From contig JAEWJZ010000031.1 in assembly GCA_023386315.1 (NCBI GenBank), forward strand, positions 56,838-120,837: DNA of 64,000 bases, in the 5' to 3' direction. A program made the translations under genes and the position numbers. The DNA is from Bacillota bacterium (GTDB taxonomy: Bacteria > Bacillota > Clostridia > Lachnospirales > Lachnospiraceae). The notes under the pieces were generated by a model. It was not told where the DNA came from. It ran no database searches and saw nothing but the letters and a program-made list of their open reading frames with translations. Positions 30,001 through 34,900 of this stretch are shown here, piece after piece. Within the stretch, counting starts at the first letter, position 1; each line of letters starts with the position of its first letter.

Positions 30001-31647
30001 ATCGTGCTGCAGGAAGTCTGGAGGGCCCTGGAAAATGGCGGTTATCCCCCTGAATCCTTAAGTCAGAAAAGGTGTGGTATTTATCTGGGAGCAGGAAGCA
30101 TCAATGAATACAATTCCAGATATATGTTTAATGCCTCTTCCCTGTTGTCGGCGAGAGCAGCCTATTTTCTCAACTTAAAGGGGCCTGTCGTATCCATAGA
30201 TACGGCCTGTTCTTCTTCCTTGGTGGCACTCCACATGGCTTCCCAGTCACTGCTTAATAAAGAAACCGATATGATGATCACCGGGGGTATCAGTCTGTAT
30301 TTGAACAGCAATATTTATAACCAGCTGGACGCTGCCCAGATGATTTCACCTGATGGAGTCTGCCGCAGCTTTGATGAGTCAGCAAACGGGTTTGTACCAT
30401 CGGAAGGCTGTGTGGTGCTGATTCTTAAACGCTATCAGGATGCAGTAAACGATGGTGATTATATCTATGCAGCAATTAAAAGTTCAGCAATCAACCAGGA
30501 TGGCCGTACCAATGGGATCACTGCACCCAGTGGTGCAGCGCAGCGGGAGCTGTTAATTGATGTTTACAAAAAGGGCAATATTGATCCTGCAACAATTACT
30601 TATGCCGAAGCTCATGGTACCGGAACCAGCCTTGGTGATCCGATTGAATTTGAAGCTTTAAGCGAAGCCTTCCGGACGTTTACAGATCAACAGAATTTCT
30701 GTGCACTGGGTTCGGTTAAAACAAACATAGGACATACGTCAGCAGCATCCGGGGCAGCCGGAGTGGTTAAAGTGATTCTGTCAATGATGAATAAAAAAAT
30801 ACCTCCTCTGCTTAATTTTAAAACACCTAATCACCTAATTGATCTTGACAATAGTCCATTTTATATCAATGACAAGTTAAAAACGTGGGGGGATGGCCGT
30901 ACACCGCTGAGAGCCTGTGTCAGCTCATTTGGATTCAGCGGAACAAACGCTCATATGGTGCTTGAATCAGCGGAAAAGAATTTTGCAGGCCAGAGGGAAA
31001 CGGAAAGTCAGCAGCCGTATTATTTGATCCCGTTATCAGCGAAAACACAGCAGTCACTGGCTGGTTTTTGTACAGATTTTGTGCATTGGATTAAACAGGA
31101 CCAGGCTGATACCCGACTATCTGATATATCCTATACTCTTTTCAATGGCCGTCAGCATTTTGATGTCAGAAAGGCTTTGATTGTGAAAGATAAGCAGGAT
31201 CTGATCCGCCAGCTTGAACAGCTGACGATTGGTAATCAGCAGGAACCGGCAGACAGTTACTACAAATCCGGGCAGTTTCTGACCATGTTAAAAGAGTTTG
31301 GAACCAGTATTATGGAGCAGGTGAATTACAGCACCGTCAAATCTGATGCGGAGTATCATACGAGACTAATGACCCTGGCGGAATTGTACATGACCGGCAT
31401 AGATCTGGACTGGGAACAGCTATTTGAAAAAGGAATGGTAAGGAAAGTGCCGCTGCCAATGTATCATTTTGAAGGCAAATCATATTGGCTTAAAGATGCT
31501 GTAAAAGGGCCGCTGGTTAAGGAATCTGCTCAGGCGGCTGAAATCAGGACCGTACCGGTAAAAGAAAAAGAGACTAAAATGACATCGGAACAGGCGCTGA
31601 AATTGCTGTCAGGCATTTTTCAGGAAAAAACAACCGGGAATGTATGA
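12082..31647 (+). CDS. Trans-AT polyketide synthase 1: FkbM-FkbH-ACP loading plus modules 1-5 (first half)
   Basis: This 6521-residue protein reads: FkbM methyltransferase (about 40-275), FkbH-like phosphatase/acyltransferase (290-805), ACP1 (Ser911), KS1 (Cys1139)-DH1-KR1-ACP2, KS2 (Cys2624)-DH2-KR2-ACP3, KS3 (Cys4117)-KR3-ACP4, KS4 (Cys5299)-ACP5, KS5 (Cys6043). All five KSs keep Cys, HGTGT and IGH motifs. No AT domain follows any KS, so malonyl must come from the trans AT at 1347. The protein ends about 40 residues after the KS5 linker; the ACP of module 5 opens the next protein. ATG 12082 is only a few bases from the AAAGGA; TTG 12091 in the same frame is better spaced and may be the true start (3 residues shorter). 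Confidence 0.95.
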   Translation: MDILNNNGIGTKPEDCEALYTLPDGTVIQCNNKYETDFLYHELYQNNVYLQHGISIKPGDCIFDVGANIGLFSLFVLKNNPDVSIYAFEPSKQLCEKIAFNTGEYQNNITILPYGLSDENRKAVFTFYPDYSILSGFKADFDEDLKTLKSGASGSEQFKNADSEFEKQMVDTIAAKKLEQKTEEYCELKTLSKVIKEQGIVQIDLLKIDAEKCEIDILKGIEDPDWEKIKQLVMELHDSKEADFITDLLTQHGFQVTMVQEEDLKSTNIVNVYAEKKQSVETAGARTIQISGNFTTEPVLEGLNFWKVKLDIAVQAKCCGYNQVFQDLLNRDGPLLLNQDGTNVILIKLDEWVNGTDNLDKINDFIRALNTYHDNCPINTFLVLCPSASEKELCRQAEEMIVNAVKQLKTVSLINARDYHEDYQVTNVFDPVSNEIGHIPYTFSYYHFLATLIFRRIYSACIKPLKVIAVDCDNTLWNGICSEDGAEHVNVTGAAKQLQEYLKKQIKLGFLVVLCSKNNEEDVWKVFDNRPDMVLKRTDITDYEINWNPKSENITALSRRLNLGLDSFLFLDDSPLECAEVKTSCPEVLTEVWDPLVDAASFFVHNWYLDHFEVTEGDQIRQQFYQDNAQREKLRKTSYSFQEFLEGLNLQVKTEPLAETNRPRIHQLCMRTNQFNFNTNRYSIEQLTALMTDEQVATFCVSASDRFGDYGLIGFAAVRTLPDFEVIDFLLSCRAMGRGIENQIMKQIAGLAAKLQSESVFIHFSDSGKNAPAHDFLEKIGSSSRTDGGYRFSPGQLLVLCDHYQEQEMVHSEVKPAVKSAVITADYLNSREQMLEQLFLRLCTAEKISREIEKSRLRTNLTMEMPQADGSAVQSADYQDCIKAAFSKALGYSIKQLDENAEINQYLQADSLKIVEITSILHQTYPNIRPTILFEFRTIKEIENYIKSTDTVGSPVKEMRIEPGCIDDHADTDIAIVGINGRFPGADDIDTFWSNLEKGICSIDEISPQRWNLERYFDSRGGVGKTYSKWGGFFKEVDRFEASFFQISPKEAETMDPQQRIMLELVWGLLEDAGYTPQNADRNTGVFLGMIASDYASLTDQNILQGGEGYRNADHYQVPNRISYFFDFHGPSIAVDTACSSSGTAIHLACNSLINGETTTAVAGGINLFLHPGRYIQYSQMQVLSPDGCCRPFGDGAKGTVYGEGAAVILLKTYQKAIADKDHIYAVIKGSGINSGGKTNGFTVPNPVYQGQLISDVLEKNHIDSRSITYVETHGTGTALGDPIEIQGLADGFSANNSAWKERRQECAIGSLKANIGHLESCAAAASIIKVVLQMKYGYLVPSLNSKVLNPYISFKDTPFVVQQQLKEWNRLPADDRGRLSLPRRAAVSSFGAGGVNAHFILEEYTGNTDVKDENIQTDYLFIFSSTEECKLERYLRRFIKWIDAHPADPGQIAYTLQIGRTALKKRLAVVAKSTAELISKLNCVLDGVTGISGVFTDDGNKGTSQPDARFIQNMMAEKNLEALGSLWVNGAKIDWAVLYPNWHDQKIPLPGYEFTGSRYWISTAVPEASVIHPMLDVNISPISGLCFKKSLYPDEEFFRDHIINGSTILPGMSFFEFIRAALMTSVKLQPQIEYHNIVWIHPLIVSDKRDVYLKLTPKGENDHLLEGLLFDPQDHTEYAKCKISWTGEAVPVTAARDISGLRQNHSGVVLKDECYRILSTSGYEYGASYQVIEQLSYNSQQVMAALCLNTAVQKDILLQPALLDGALQAVTVWDAKVNGIRKYPRVPYTVRQVSVFRPLPSRCYAIATRSADGQDLEKYDLELVDEAGRMLVSIREYYPRELYQQKSSDHSDKMLVSTILKQKELPYAQIVPESKNYLVFDLDETFTALLKNKYRNLNIVLVLPGSQFSEKDSCCYQINPDHPTDYDLLVNAMEMQNFEPEVVLHFWSGKYHRLASELLGDQLSFSVYSVLSLCQKLFIKTEPKDVRFLYFYGSDEDGSQPQYSAVAGMLKTILREQNRMSFKTIDCGLQYEDQQKRLAILSAELTGVPELNLSEVFYKKGVRYQKEILLQPFIPLTEVKKIHGSAGRMVVLITGGSGRLGWLFAEYFAKKQPTTIILTGRTAFRDSIRERIVKLKALGSEAVYISADISSPTETARLIADVKERYQKINGVIHAAGIIKDALLINKRLDDFKSVIGPKIMGTICLDQALSKEELDFFVLFSSTSSLAGHLGQCDYSYANRFLDDFALYREQLCRNGERYGNTISINWPWWEDGGMGLNEASVNRLKKQYGFSGMSNQTGFSLFEYALTSDKANIGLFIADASLLQRYLTGNTPLKEESVSSGSGSSDIQMCLINDISSMISTILKLPPEQIDEQINFSQFGFDSITFTQLADCLNKKYHIDLSPADFYEYKNLKQLSMFLWDEHSQNLISFYEDYESCQSQQEPDSYSGYDDFVTAGPMAESKKNYAAVIGIGCIFPGSKNPEEFWNHLKNGDSMITAVPAERLNQYRPQWGGFLTDVDKFDAEFFGISPREAAYMDPQQRILLETVWSTLEDAGCNPDDLAGSKTGVFIGASLKDYDELIIQSKIEADPFMAGGVNNSILANRISYVLDLHGPSEVIDTACSSSLAAIKHAAASIESGESELAIAGGINIILTPKFHQIFEKTGMLSSSGKCSTFDQQADGYVRSEGVGVLLLKPLSRAVQDRDQIYGVIKSVVENHGGRAQSLTAPNPTAQAQLIKDAYTLSQISVNSIDYLETHGTGTRLGDPIEINGLKESFRALTADAAQPAVKTPWCGIGSVKTNIGHLEAASGAAGVIKVLLSMKHEVIPASIHFKQLNSHIHLEGSPFYIVDQPRLWPHKDNIPRRSGVSSFGFGGTNVHLILEDYIPEVMETGYLSGEKPQLFVISAKDKERLIESAKQIYSYLNRRFQDKQQDAGVFTEFTLENIAYTLQTGRKAMEKKAAFIAGSREELLAALKKLSSGEDCCGLYDNKIKENEPFSEPDSEWKIKLQQYAARWLEGNQVSWNELHQGSAAKKISLPAYPFKKIRHWLPQQAEVIADRSFTGEEFYLTGHIIHNHKVLPGVMYIETALQTAKAAYGKNYNVIRNIIWSQMLSSSDQSFKIRTVLKEQSGQITYKILKDQHLSQNLLCCQGILSAETLNQPAVNRKSDLDRMSGSGFDQVNKEVFYNAFEIDGTGYFGGMRPVERMWHKGTEALSLIRLPEKIRDTFDDYLLHPSIMDGALQTAFGLIDGRTWSAKAPYLPFTVREIRIYQSFSSECYVYARLCDDRPGNGQDYFVCDIVITDPDGFILAEIDEYCARSLNFSDNISSMKVSPESAGVISCTRKWKQAKLDMETESPSDTEAQQSLLMVSSRPEYWHASGIFDNGSRRWKTVDIIADLKDLKVQETALPDVVIYDFIAPPKEPQKLSFQWPILFARTVFSVTRELLLNRPIKTITNIILCPLEESLSFCAMLEEAAVSALNGFARSVEWEKSNFYFKSVKISRQVSRGKLEEILLKELPLMDYCEIKYENELRFANLTEPVESFKENELVQTGGFRINGTYLIAGGMGGVGKTVATYLARNYQASLILIGRSPEGPEQKQFLARLGQYGGRGIYIQGNLASAADMEKIKDLINQNGFQINGILNCAGNLSDQQLIYMETASCAEVIDPKIQGTINLDLMSQEMDLDFFLMFSSVSAISGNAGQTGYAFANRFLDEFSVIRERLRAVGKRSGKTIALGSPYWKDGGMAMPETAIKWLARDGGLLPAENELCLSMLEHAVVSNEHYIGFLFGYKDKLLNWLEHAVKQKSKDRLSVFDNSTGTADTQWQAQFQMEFYQMITRLLQLPEGKLKPSDYFDQIGMNSLLFMEFSDEIHERFKLDVLPSAFFEFNSPEDAAADLLKKYSYELQQWYQNKIICSEPAPVPCDRQPEDVFTGSHQTQPHNQNIQKIAVVGMAGVFPGSSTVDEFWDNISEGVDCITELPAGRLKDFGYQQEADKSLNDICAAKGGYLTHIDHFDATFFGISNKEAKFMDPQQRIFLETVWAAIEDAGYRASDLSGTQTGVYAGVANSDYYDVVLDAQTGMDAYVVTGKEHSILANRVSYLLNLHGPSEALNTACSSSLVAIDHAVRAIREGRCELAIAGGINILSSRSYFVSVSDAGMLSQQGRCRPFDQAADGYVRGEGCGVLILKNLEQAERDGDQIYGVILGSGVGHSGRTTSLTAPSANSQAELLIRTYREAGMTPASISYLEAHGTGTKLGDPIEIEGVKMACSELCREFNTNTPPVPYIGIGSVKASIGHLESAAGVAGVIKVLLSMKHKTLPPNPQLHTINPYVQSEDSPFYFVKTKQPWIIPENQTKRRAGISSFGFGGTNAHLILEEYDEDTVKQQSNASNETQLFVLSAKNKDRVIQYAAAIRAFISNQSSGIRFDDMIFTLQTGREAMASRFACVVNDFDQLMMKLDYFCNEGKPDGDSLFNDSCESVKKTINSSRLGEMKPMEIARLWIDGFDIPWSKMPAASGRKKIHLPTYPFSPIRYWLEKRSNAEVPAKSMNEAVLNHAHYYYPVWKQTKIQGMLNQYYEPGCTLVIGSDEDCLKISDLIHKRNPDARIIQAAAGQKFNEYSPGNYLINHHVEADWNCLFDQLELKGYLPEQVIYLCDLVRMPGAEDSSQRLRPLLYMCRNLMIRNQSDTIKLIYAYQWDDSPECCLGQAVGAFLKTAALEYPKLQFVTAGISELDEPACQLLLDEVDQTDREVRYLNHQREVKEYCPLPAGQYDQQPLVIVPGGTYLITGGSGGLGQIIAKDLVSRYQINLVIAGRKTAVKENLSQIRENAVTGAIIDYYNCDLSDYGQVETLVQKIIDRFGKISGIFHLAGSIRDQFLVKKEESQIDEVLSPKISGVLNLQKSISGRQVDFVVTFSSLAAVTGNIGQGDYAYANAFMDAFSLYQAGQNIKWVSISWPYWLSAGMQIMANQAEQICEAAGLIPLTAEKGLELFYFILANPASHIIPLYGVSQLIEQSMGNKNRNQLVQQRQADERPISAWLTEMFSDLLDIEADQLDPEISFEEYGVDSIVVNKFNSRIEKRFPNVAKTLLFEYDNIAKLSQYLEHESGQARAGYNSDEKQTVRESVPAQENNDIAVIGMGGVYPMAETLDEFWENLKQGKDCIDEIPRQRWDWTDKQRNGSLDCHWGGFLSDIDSFDCQFFKISPREAQLMDPQERLFLQVVWETLQDSGYGGTFADREGPFDVGVFAGVTTNTLPYLGIARQQDKSIYPNANFWSIPNRVSFLFRFTGPSLTVDTACSSSLTAVHLACQSIHRGECSMAVAGGVNLYLSPAKYLQMSTAGMLSKTGRCKSFGSGGDGFVPGEGAGAILLKPLSQAIKDHDHIYGVIKGSSLNHGGSTNGLTVPSPASQAEVILHACENARIDPSTISYIEAHGTGTELGDPIEMEGLTRVFRQYTRERQFCAVGSLKSNIGHLEAAAGIAGITKVLLQMKHRMLVPSLHSEVLNPNIAFAETPFYIQKESAFWKNKMATIPRRAGISSFGAGGTNVHIVLEEYEKIENTGNVIGDSKSLIILSAYDQNELKNYAARLASSIRMSDEPPSLAEIAYTLQTGRSSLNCRCAFVVDSAAVLLEYLDNISREGEQAPEVYHGFVKQSRLRKPVSYPEDRNGDQEHVSPDLQKIAKLWVAGAEISWPALYGAGVPMKISLPFPSMNTKKFPLKQLFGITEQSNADIEVKILDTYYKTEQQTIRNELITTLKKAVAEVLYLESDEIDEDTQFIDLGLDSILGVELVSIINKQLKLSVKATKLYEFTTISEFSDFLAGMIHKTEPPVNEPECQPKTPDVVPVRQAQTLAFKTKAPASSAEIIEKAKPQKTDDQLVNETDDVAVVGISVRLPGVNDIWEFWNLLEKGGTTITEIPENRWIIEPEDPQAESGRQQKRSRHGGFLNDVDKFEPEFFGISPWEAAQMDPQHRIVLQEVWRALENGGYPPESLSQKRCGIYLGAGSINEYNSRYMFNASSLLSARAAYFLNLKGPVVSIDTACSSSLVALHMASQSLLNKETDMMITGGISLYLNSNIYNQLDAAQMISPDGVCRSFDESANGFVPSEGCVVLILKRYQDAVNDGDYIYAAIKSSAINQDGRTNGITAPSGAAQRELLIDVYKKGNIDPATITYAEAHGTGTSLGDPIEFEALSEAFRTFTDQQNFCALGSVKTNIGHTSAASGAAGVVKVILSMMNKKIPPLLNFKTPNHLIDLDNSPFYINDKLKTWGDGRTPLRACVSSFGFSGTNAHMVLESAEKNFAGQRETESQQPYYLIPLSAKTQQSLAGFCTDFVHWIKQDQADTRLSDISYTLFNGRQHFDVRKALIVKDKQDLIRQLEQLTIGNQQEPADSYYKSGQFLTMLKEFGTSIMEQVNYSTVKSDAEYHTRLMTLAELYMTGIDLDWEQLFEKGMVRKVPLPMYHFEGKSYWLKDAVKGPLVKESAQAAEIRTVPVKEKETKMTSEQALKLLSGIFQEKTTGNV
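12199..14916 (+). other. Loading module: FkbM methyltransferase - FkbH-like - ACP1
   Basis: The FkbM part has the SAM-binding motif DVGANIGLF at residues 64-72 and DLLKIDAEKCEIDIL from 204. The FkbH-like part has the HAD motif VDCDNTLWNGI (Asp471, Asp473), SFLFLDDSP, and a GNAT-like C-terminal half (FGDYGLIGFA, CRAMGRGIE). FkbH enzymes are known to take D-1,3-bisphosphoglycerate, dephosphorylate it and load glyceryl onto an ACP. ACP1 has a normal ADSL site (Ser911). The starter is therefore inferred to be a glycerate unit, possibly methylated by the FkbM domain. Confidence 0.85.
14995..19341 (+). other. Module 1: KS1-DH1-KR1-ACP2
   Basis: KS1 has Cys1139, His1274 and His1318. DH1 has the complete HxxxGxxxxP motif (His1602) and DxxxQ (Asp1765). 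KR1 has a Rossmann loop at about 2094-2100, catalytic Tyr2237, and the Asp of a B-type KR (HAAGIIKD). ACP2 Ser2386 lies in FGFDSI. The predicted product is an alpha,beta double bond. Confidence 0.88.
19480..23766 (+). other. Module 2: KS2-DH2-KR2-ACP3, with altered DH motif
   Basis: KS2 is complete (Cys2624, His2759). DH2 keeps the catalytic His3073 and Asp3240, but the motif reads HIIHNHKVLP, with Asn3077 where Gly is usual. KR2 has Tyr3708; its substrate loop reads LGSPYW where other KRs here have INWPLW. ACP3 Ser3863 is in GMNSL, with Asn instead of Asp. Predicted: double bond or hydroxyl, depending on DH2. Confidence 0.82.
23917..27396 (+). other. Module 3: KS3-KR3-ACP4
   Basis: KS3 has Cys4117 in an NTACSSS context and His4252. 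There is no DH between the KS linker and KR3. KR3 has the loop YLITGGSGGLG at about 4786, Tyr4931 and a B-type Asp (HLAGSIRD). ACP4 Ser5069 is in YGVDSI. The predicted product is a beta-hydroxyl. Confidence 0.86.
27475..29556 (+). other. Module 4: KS4-ACP5, no reductive domains
   Basis: KS4 is complete (Cys5299, His5434) and is followed only by a linker and ACP5 (Ser5785 in GLDSILGVELV). A KS-ACP module leaves a beta-ketone. The DSIxGVE sequence resembles ACPs modified by HMG-type cassettes, but the Trp usual in those is Leu here. It is a good candidate site for beta-branching. Confidence 0.8.
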
Positions 31648-31900
31648 ACAGGAGGTTATCATGTATTCTTATCAGGAAATATATCAAAAAACCAGGCAGA
31701 GTGCGGCCGAAGTATTATGCATGAACGAGCAGGACATTAATGATGATAAAAGGCTTCCGGAGCTGGGAATGGATTCGATCATTGGAGTGGAATTAATTGT
31801 TCGGCTCAACCGCTTTTTTGGCTGTCATCTGGAAAAAAACGTCATTTATGAATATCCGACCATCAATAAGCTGGTTAAATTTATCGAAAGCCAGATAAAT
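29731..31900 (+). other. Module 5 split over two proteins: KS5 // ACP6
   Basis: KS5 (Cys6043, His6178, NIGHTSAASG) ends protein 1 and ACP6 opens protein 2 (Ser39 in GMDSIIGVELI). No KR or DH lies between them. The interval crosses the stop at 31645-31647 and the start at 31661. The module should yield a beta-ketone or a branched centre. Confidence 0.8.
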
Positions 31901-34900
31901 CACAGCATTTCTTCCGATTCCGCTGAGCCGCTTAAGGCTCTGTCGGATGATGGTTATTTTCAACAGTTGAAAGAAAAAGGTCAGAACAGTCCGGAGTGGT
32001 CTAAAGTGATGGAAGCAATTACGAAAATCTTTGGATCTGTACCAGATGACCTATTGATGCGGTTTTCGAATTTGTCGGATTTAGCTGATTATTTGTCAGG
32101 ACGGAACGAAACTTATCCGGAGCCTCAGGCAGCGGACTATTTTACTGAAAAAAAGGTGGTTTTAAAAAAAAACCATATATTTAGAGAAGAACATTTAGAA
32201 ACAAGCCAGGATATTGCGGTGGTAGGAATCAGTGGCAGGTTTCCCCAATCGGAACACTTAGATTCTTTTTGGAATCATCTGCTGCAAGGAGACAGCCTGA
32301 TCAGTGAAATTCCCCCGGAGCGATGGGACTGGAAAGAATATGCGGCGGAATGCGGCAGCAAATGGGGCGGCTTTATTAAAAACATCGATCAGTTCGATCC
32401 GCTTTTTTTTCATATTTCACCACGTGAAGCAGTGCAGATGGATCCACAGATCCGTCTGCTGCTGGAAACAATCTGGGAGACTCTTGAAGATTCCGGGAAT
32501 ACCAGAGAAGGTTTAAAAAAGAACGGTCGTACCGGGCTCTTTGTGGGCTGTATCTACCAGCATTACCATCTGCTTAACAGCGCCCGCTGTGCCAACCAGC
32601 TTTTTACGGATTCATACTGGTCCCTGGTTAACCGATGCTCTCACTTTTTTGATTTTCAGGGTCCCAGCGTCGCGGTTGACACGGCATGCTCTTCTTCCAT
32701 GACGGCCATTCATATGGCCTGTGAAAGCATCAGGCGGGGAGAATGCAGTGCCGCCGTTGCTGGCGGAGTTAATTTGAGCCTGCATCCACAAAAATATATT
32801 GCATTGAAACAATTTCAAATGCTTTCAGGGGAGGAACGCAGCTGTACATGGGGAAACGGCAATGGCTACATTCCAGGAGAAGGAGTCGGCACGGTGCTAT
32901 TAAAGCCTCTTGAAACGGCCATCCGGGATCAGGACCATATTTATGGAATTATCAAATCCAGCTCCATCAACCATGGCGGAACGACAGATGGTTTTACAGT
33001 ACCCAATGGAAAGGCGCAGCAGGAGTTAATGGAACAGACGCTTAAGAAGGCACATGTTCTGCCTGAAACAATAAGCTATATTGAAACTTCTACCGTTGGT
33101 CTGCCGGAAGCCGATAAACAAGAATTAGATACCCTGCTTGAAGTTTTCCGGGATAAATCGGAGAAGACTTGTGCGGTGGGATGTGTTAAGGCAAATACAG
33201 GGCATTTAGAAGCAGCCTCCGGTATTTCTCAGTTGACCAAAGTACTGCTGCAGTTAAAATATAAAACTTTAGTACCGGTAATTAATACAGAAGGAGCATA
33301 CGACAAAATCACAGCAGAGCACTCCCCTTTTTTCTTTGCAGAACAAGCGGAAAAATGGCAGAAAACAGCTGTAAATGTTCCGCGCAGGGCAATGATTAAC
33401 TCGTTTGGAGCAGGCGGTGCAAATGCATGCCTGTTACTTGAAGAATATGAACCAGTATGCGGAGGGGGATACAGTACGCCTGAAACCGGTGCACAGGATC
33501 GTCAAATGATCGTCATCCTATCGGGACACAGTAAAGAATGTTTAAAGCAGCAGGCCGCCGGATTGTTAAGCTTTTTACCTCATTGTACGGATATTGAAGG
33601 TCTGGCTTACACGTTGCAGATTGGCAGAGAGGCGATGGAATCCCGGCTGGCAATGTTATGCAGTGATAAACAGGAGCTGAAACGTCAACTTCAGGCTTTT
33701 TTAAGTGAGACGGAAGCTGGCGGAGCAGGGTGGTGTATGGGACAGATACCGGAGGAGGATGGAGAACAGCCGGCAGATTCACTGGATCAGGCCGCGGCAA
33801 TTGCTGTAAGCGAGAAAGACTATATAAAAATTATGGAACTATGGACCGGAGGTGCAAAGGTTGATTGGATTGCTCTCTACACCAGGCAGCCATATAAGAT
33901 CTCATTGCCGTCCAGTCCGTTTTGCAGAAAAAGGTACTGGCTGGAAGTGGAGACTAAGGAAAGTCCCCTTGCTGTCCAAAAGTCAGAAGATGTAAGACAA
34001 GAACCTGTCGTATCAACAGAGCCGAAGTCTGGTAAATTAGAAGAAATAATTGTAAATACCTTAGCCGATTTGCTGGAGGTGGACTCCGGGCAGATATCAC
34101 ACCGGAAAAAGTTTCGGGATTTGGGACTGAACTCTGTATTAGCAACTGAATTTGCAGAGCATCTGGATCGAAAACTGGGGATTTACGTTAATCCGGTGGA
34201 CATTTTCAATTATCCTACGGTGGAAAAGCTGACCGGTCATCTGGCGGGTGAACCAGTTCATATTGGAAAACAGGAAAATATCAGCCGGTCCTCCGATTCT
34301 GTAGAAAAATACTCTGGAAACCATGGTAAGAGTGATGAGTCGGTTGCTGTAATCGGAATGTCATGCTGCTTTCCGGGAGCAGAAAATCTGGAAGAATTCT
34401 GGCAAAACCTGATGCAGGGCAGAGACAGCATAACGAAAATACCGGATAACCGTCCCGGCTGGCAGCATGGCAGCGACCAGTCTTTGTATCAGTGGGGCGG
34501 ATTCCTGGCAGAACCCACTGATTTTGATGCACAATACTTCGGCATTCCTAAATCGGAAGCAGACAAAATGGATCCCCAGCAAAAGTTTATACTGGAACAG
34601 ACCAGGCGAGCATTGGATCATGCCGGATATACGGCATCAGATGTCTCCGGAAGCAACTGGGGCGTTTTTATCGGTGCAGGCAGCGGCGATTTTAATAGAT
34701 ATCGGCCCAGTCATGAATTAGACGCTTTTACTATGCTTGGAGAAAGTAATGCTGTCACAGCCGGCAGAATCTCTTATTTTTATGATCTGCATGGTCCCTG
34801 TCTGACAATTGACACCGCCTGTTCCTCTTCATTGACCGCACTGCACCAGGCTGTCAACAGTATTCATACAGGTGAAAGTACGGCCGCCATTATCGGCGGA

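Noticed and set aside
31640..31660. Upstream start for PKS 2 at 31640
   Set aside because: The AGGAGG site lies between 31640 and 31661 and so points to the later ATG.
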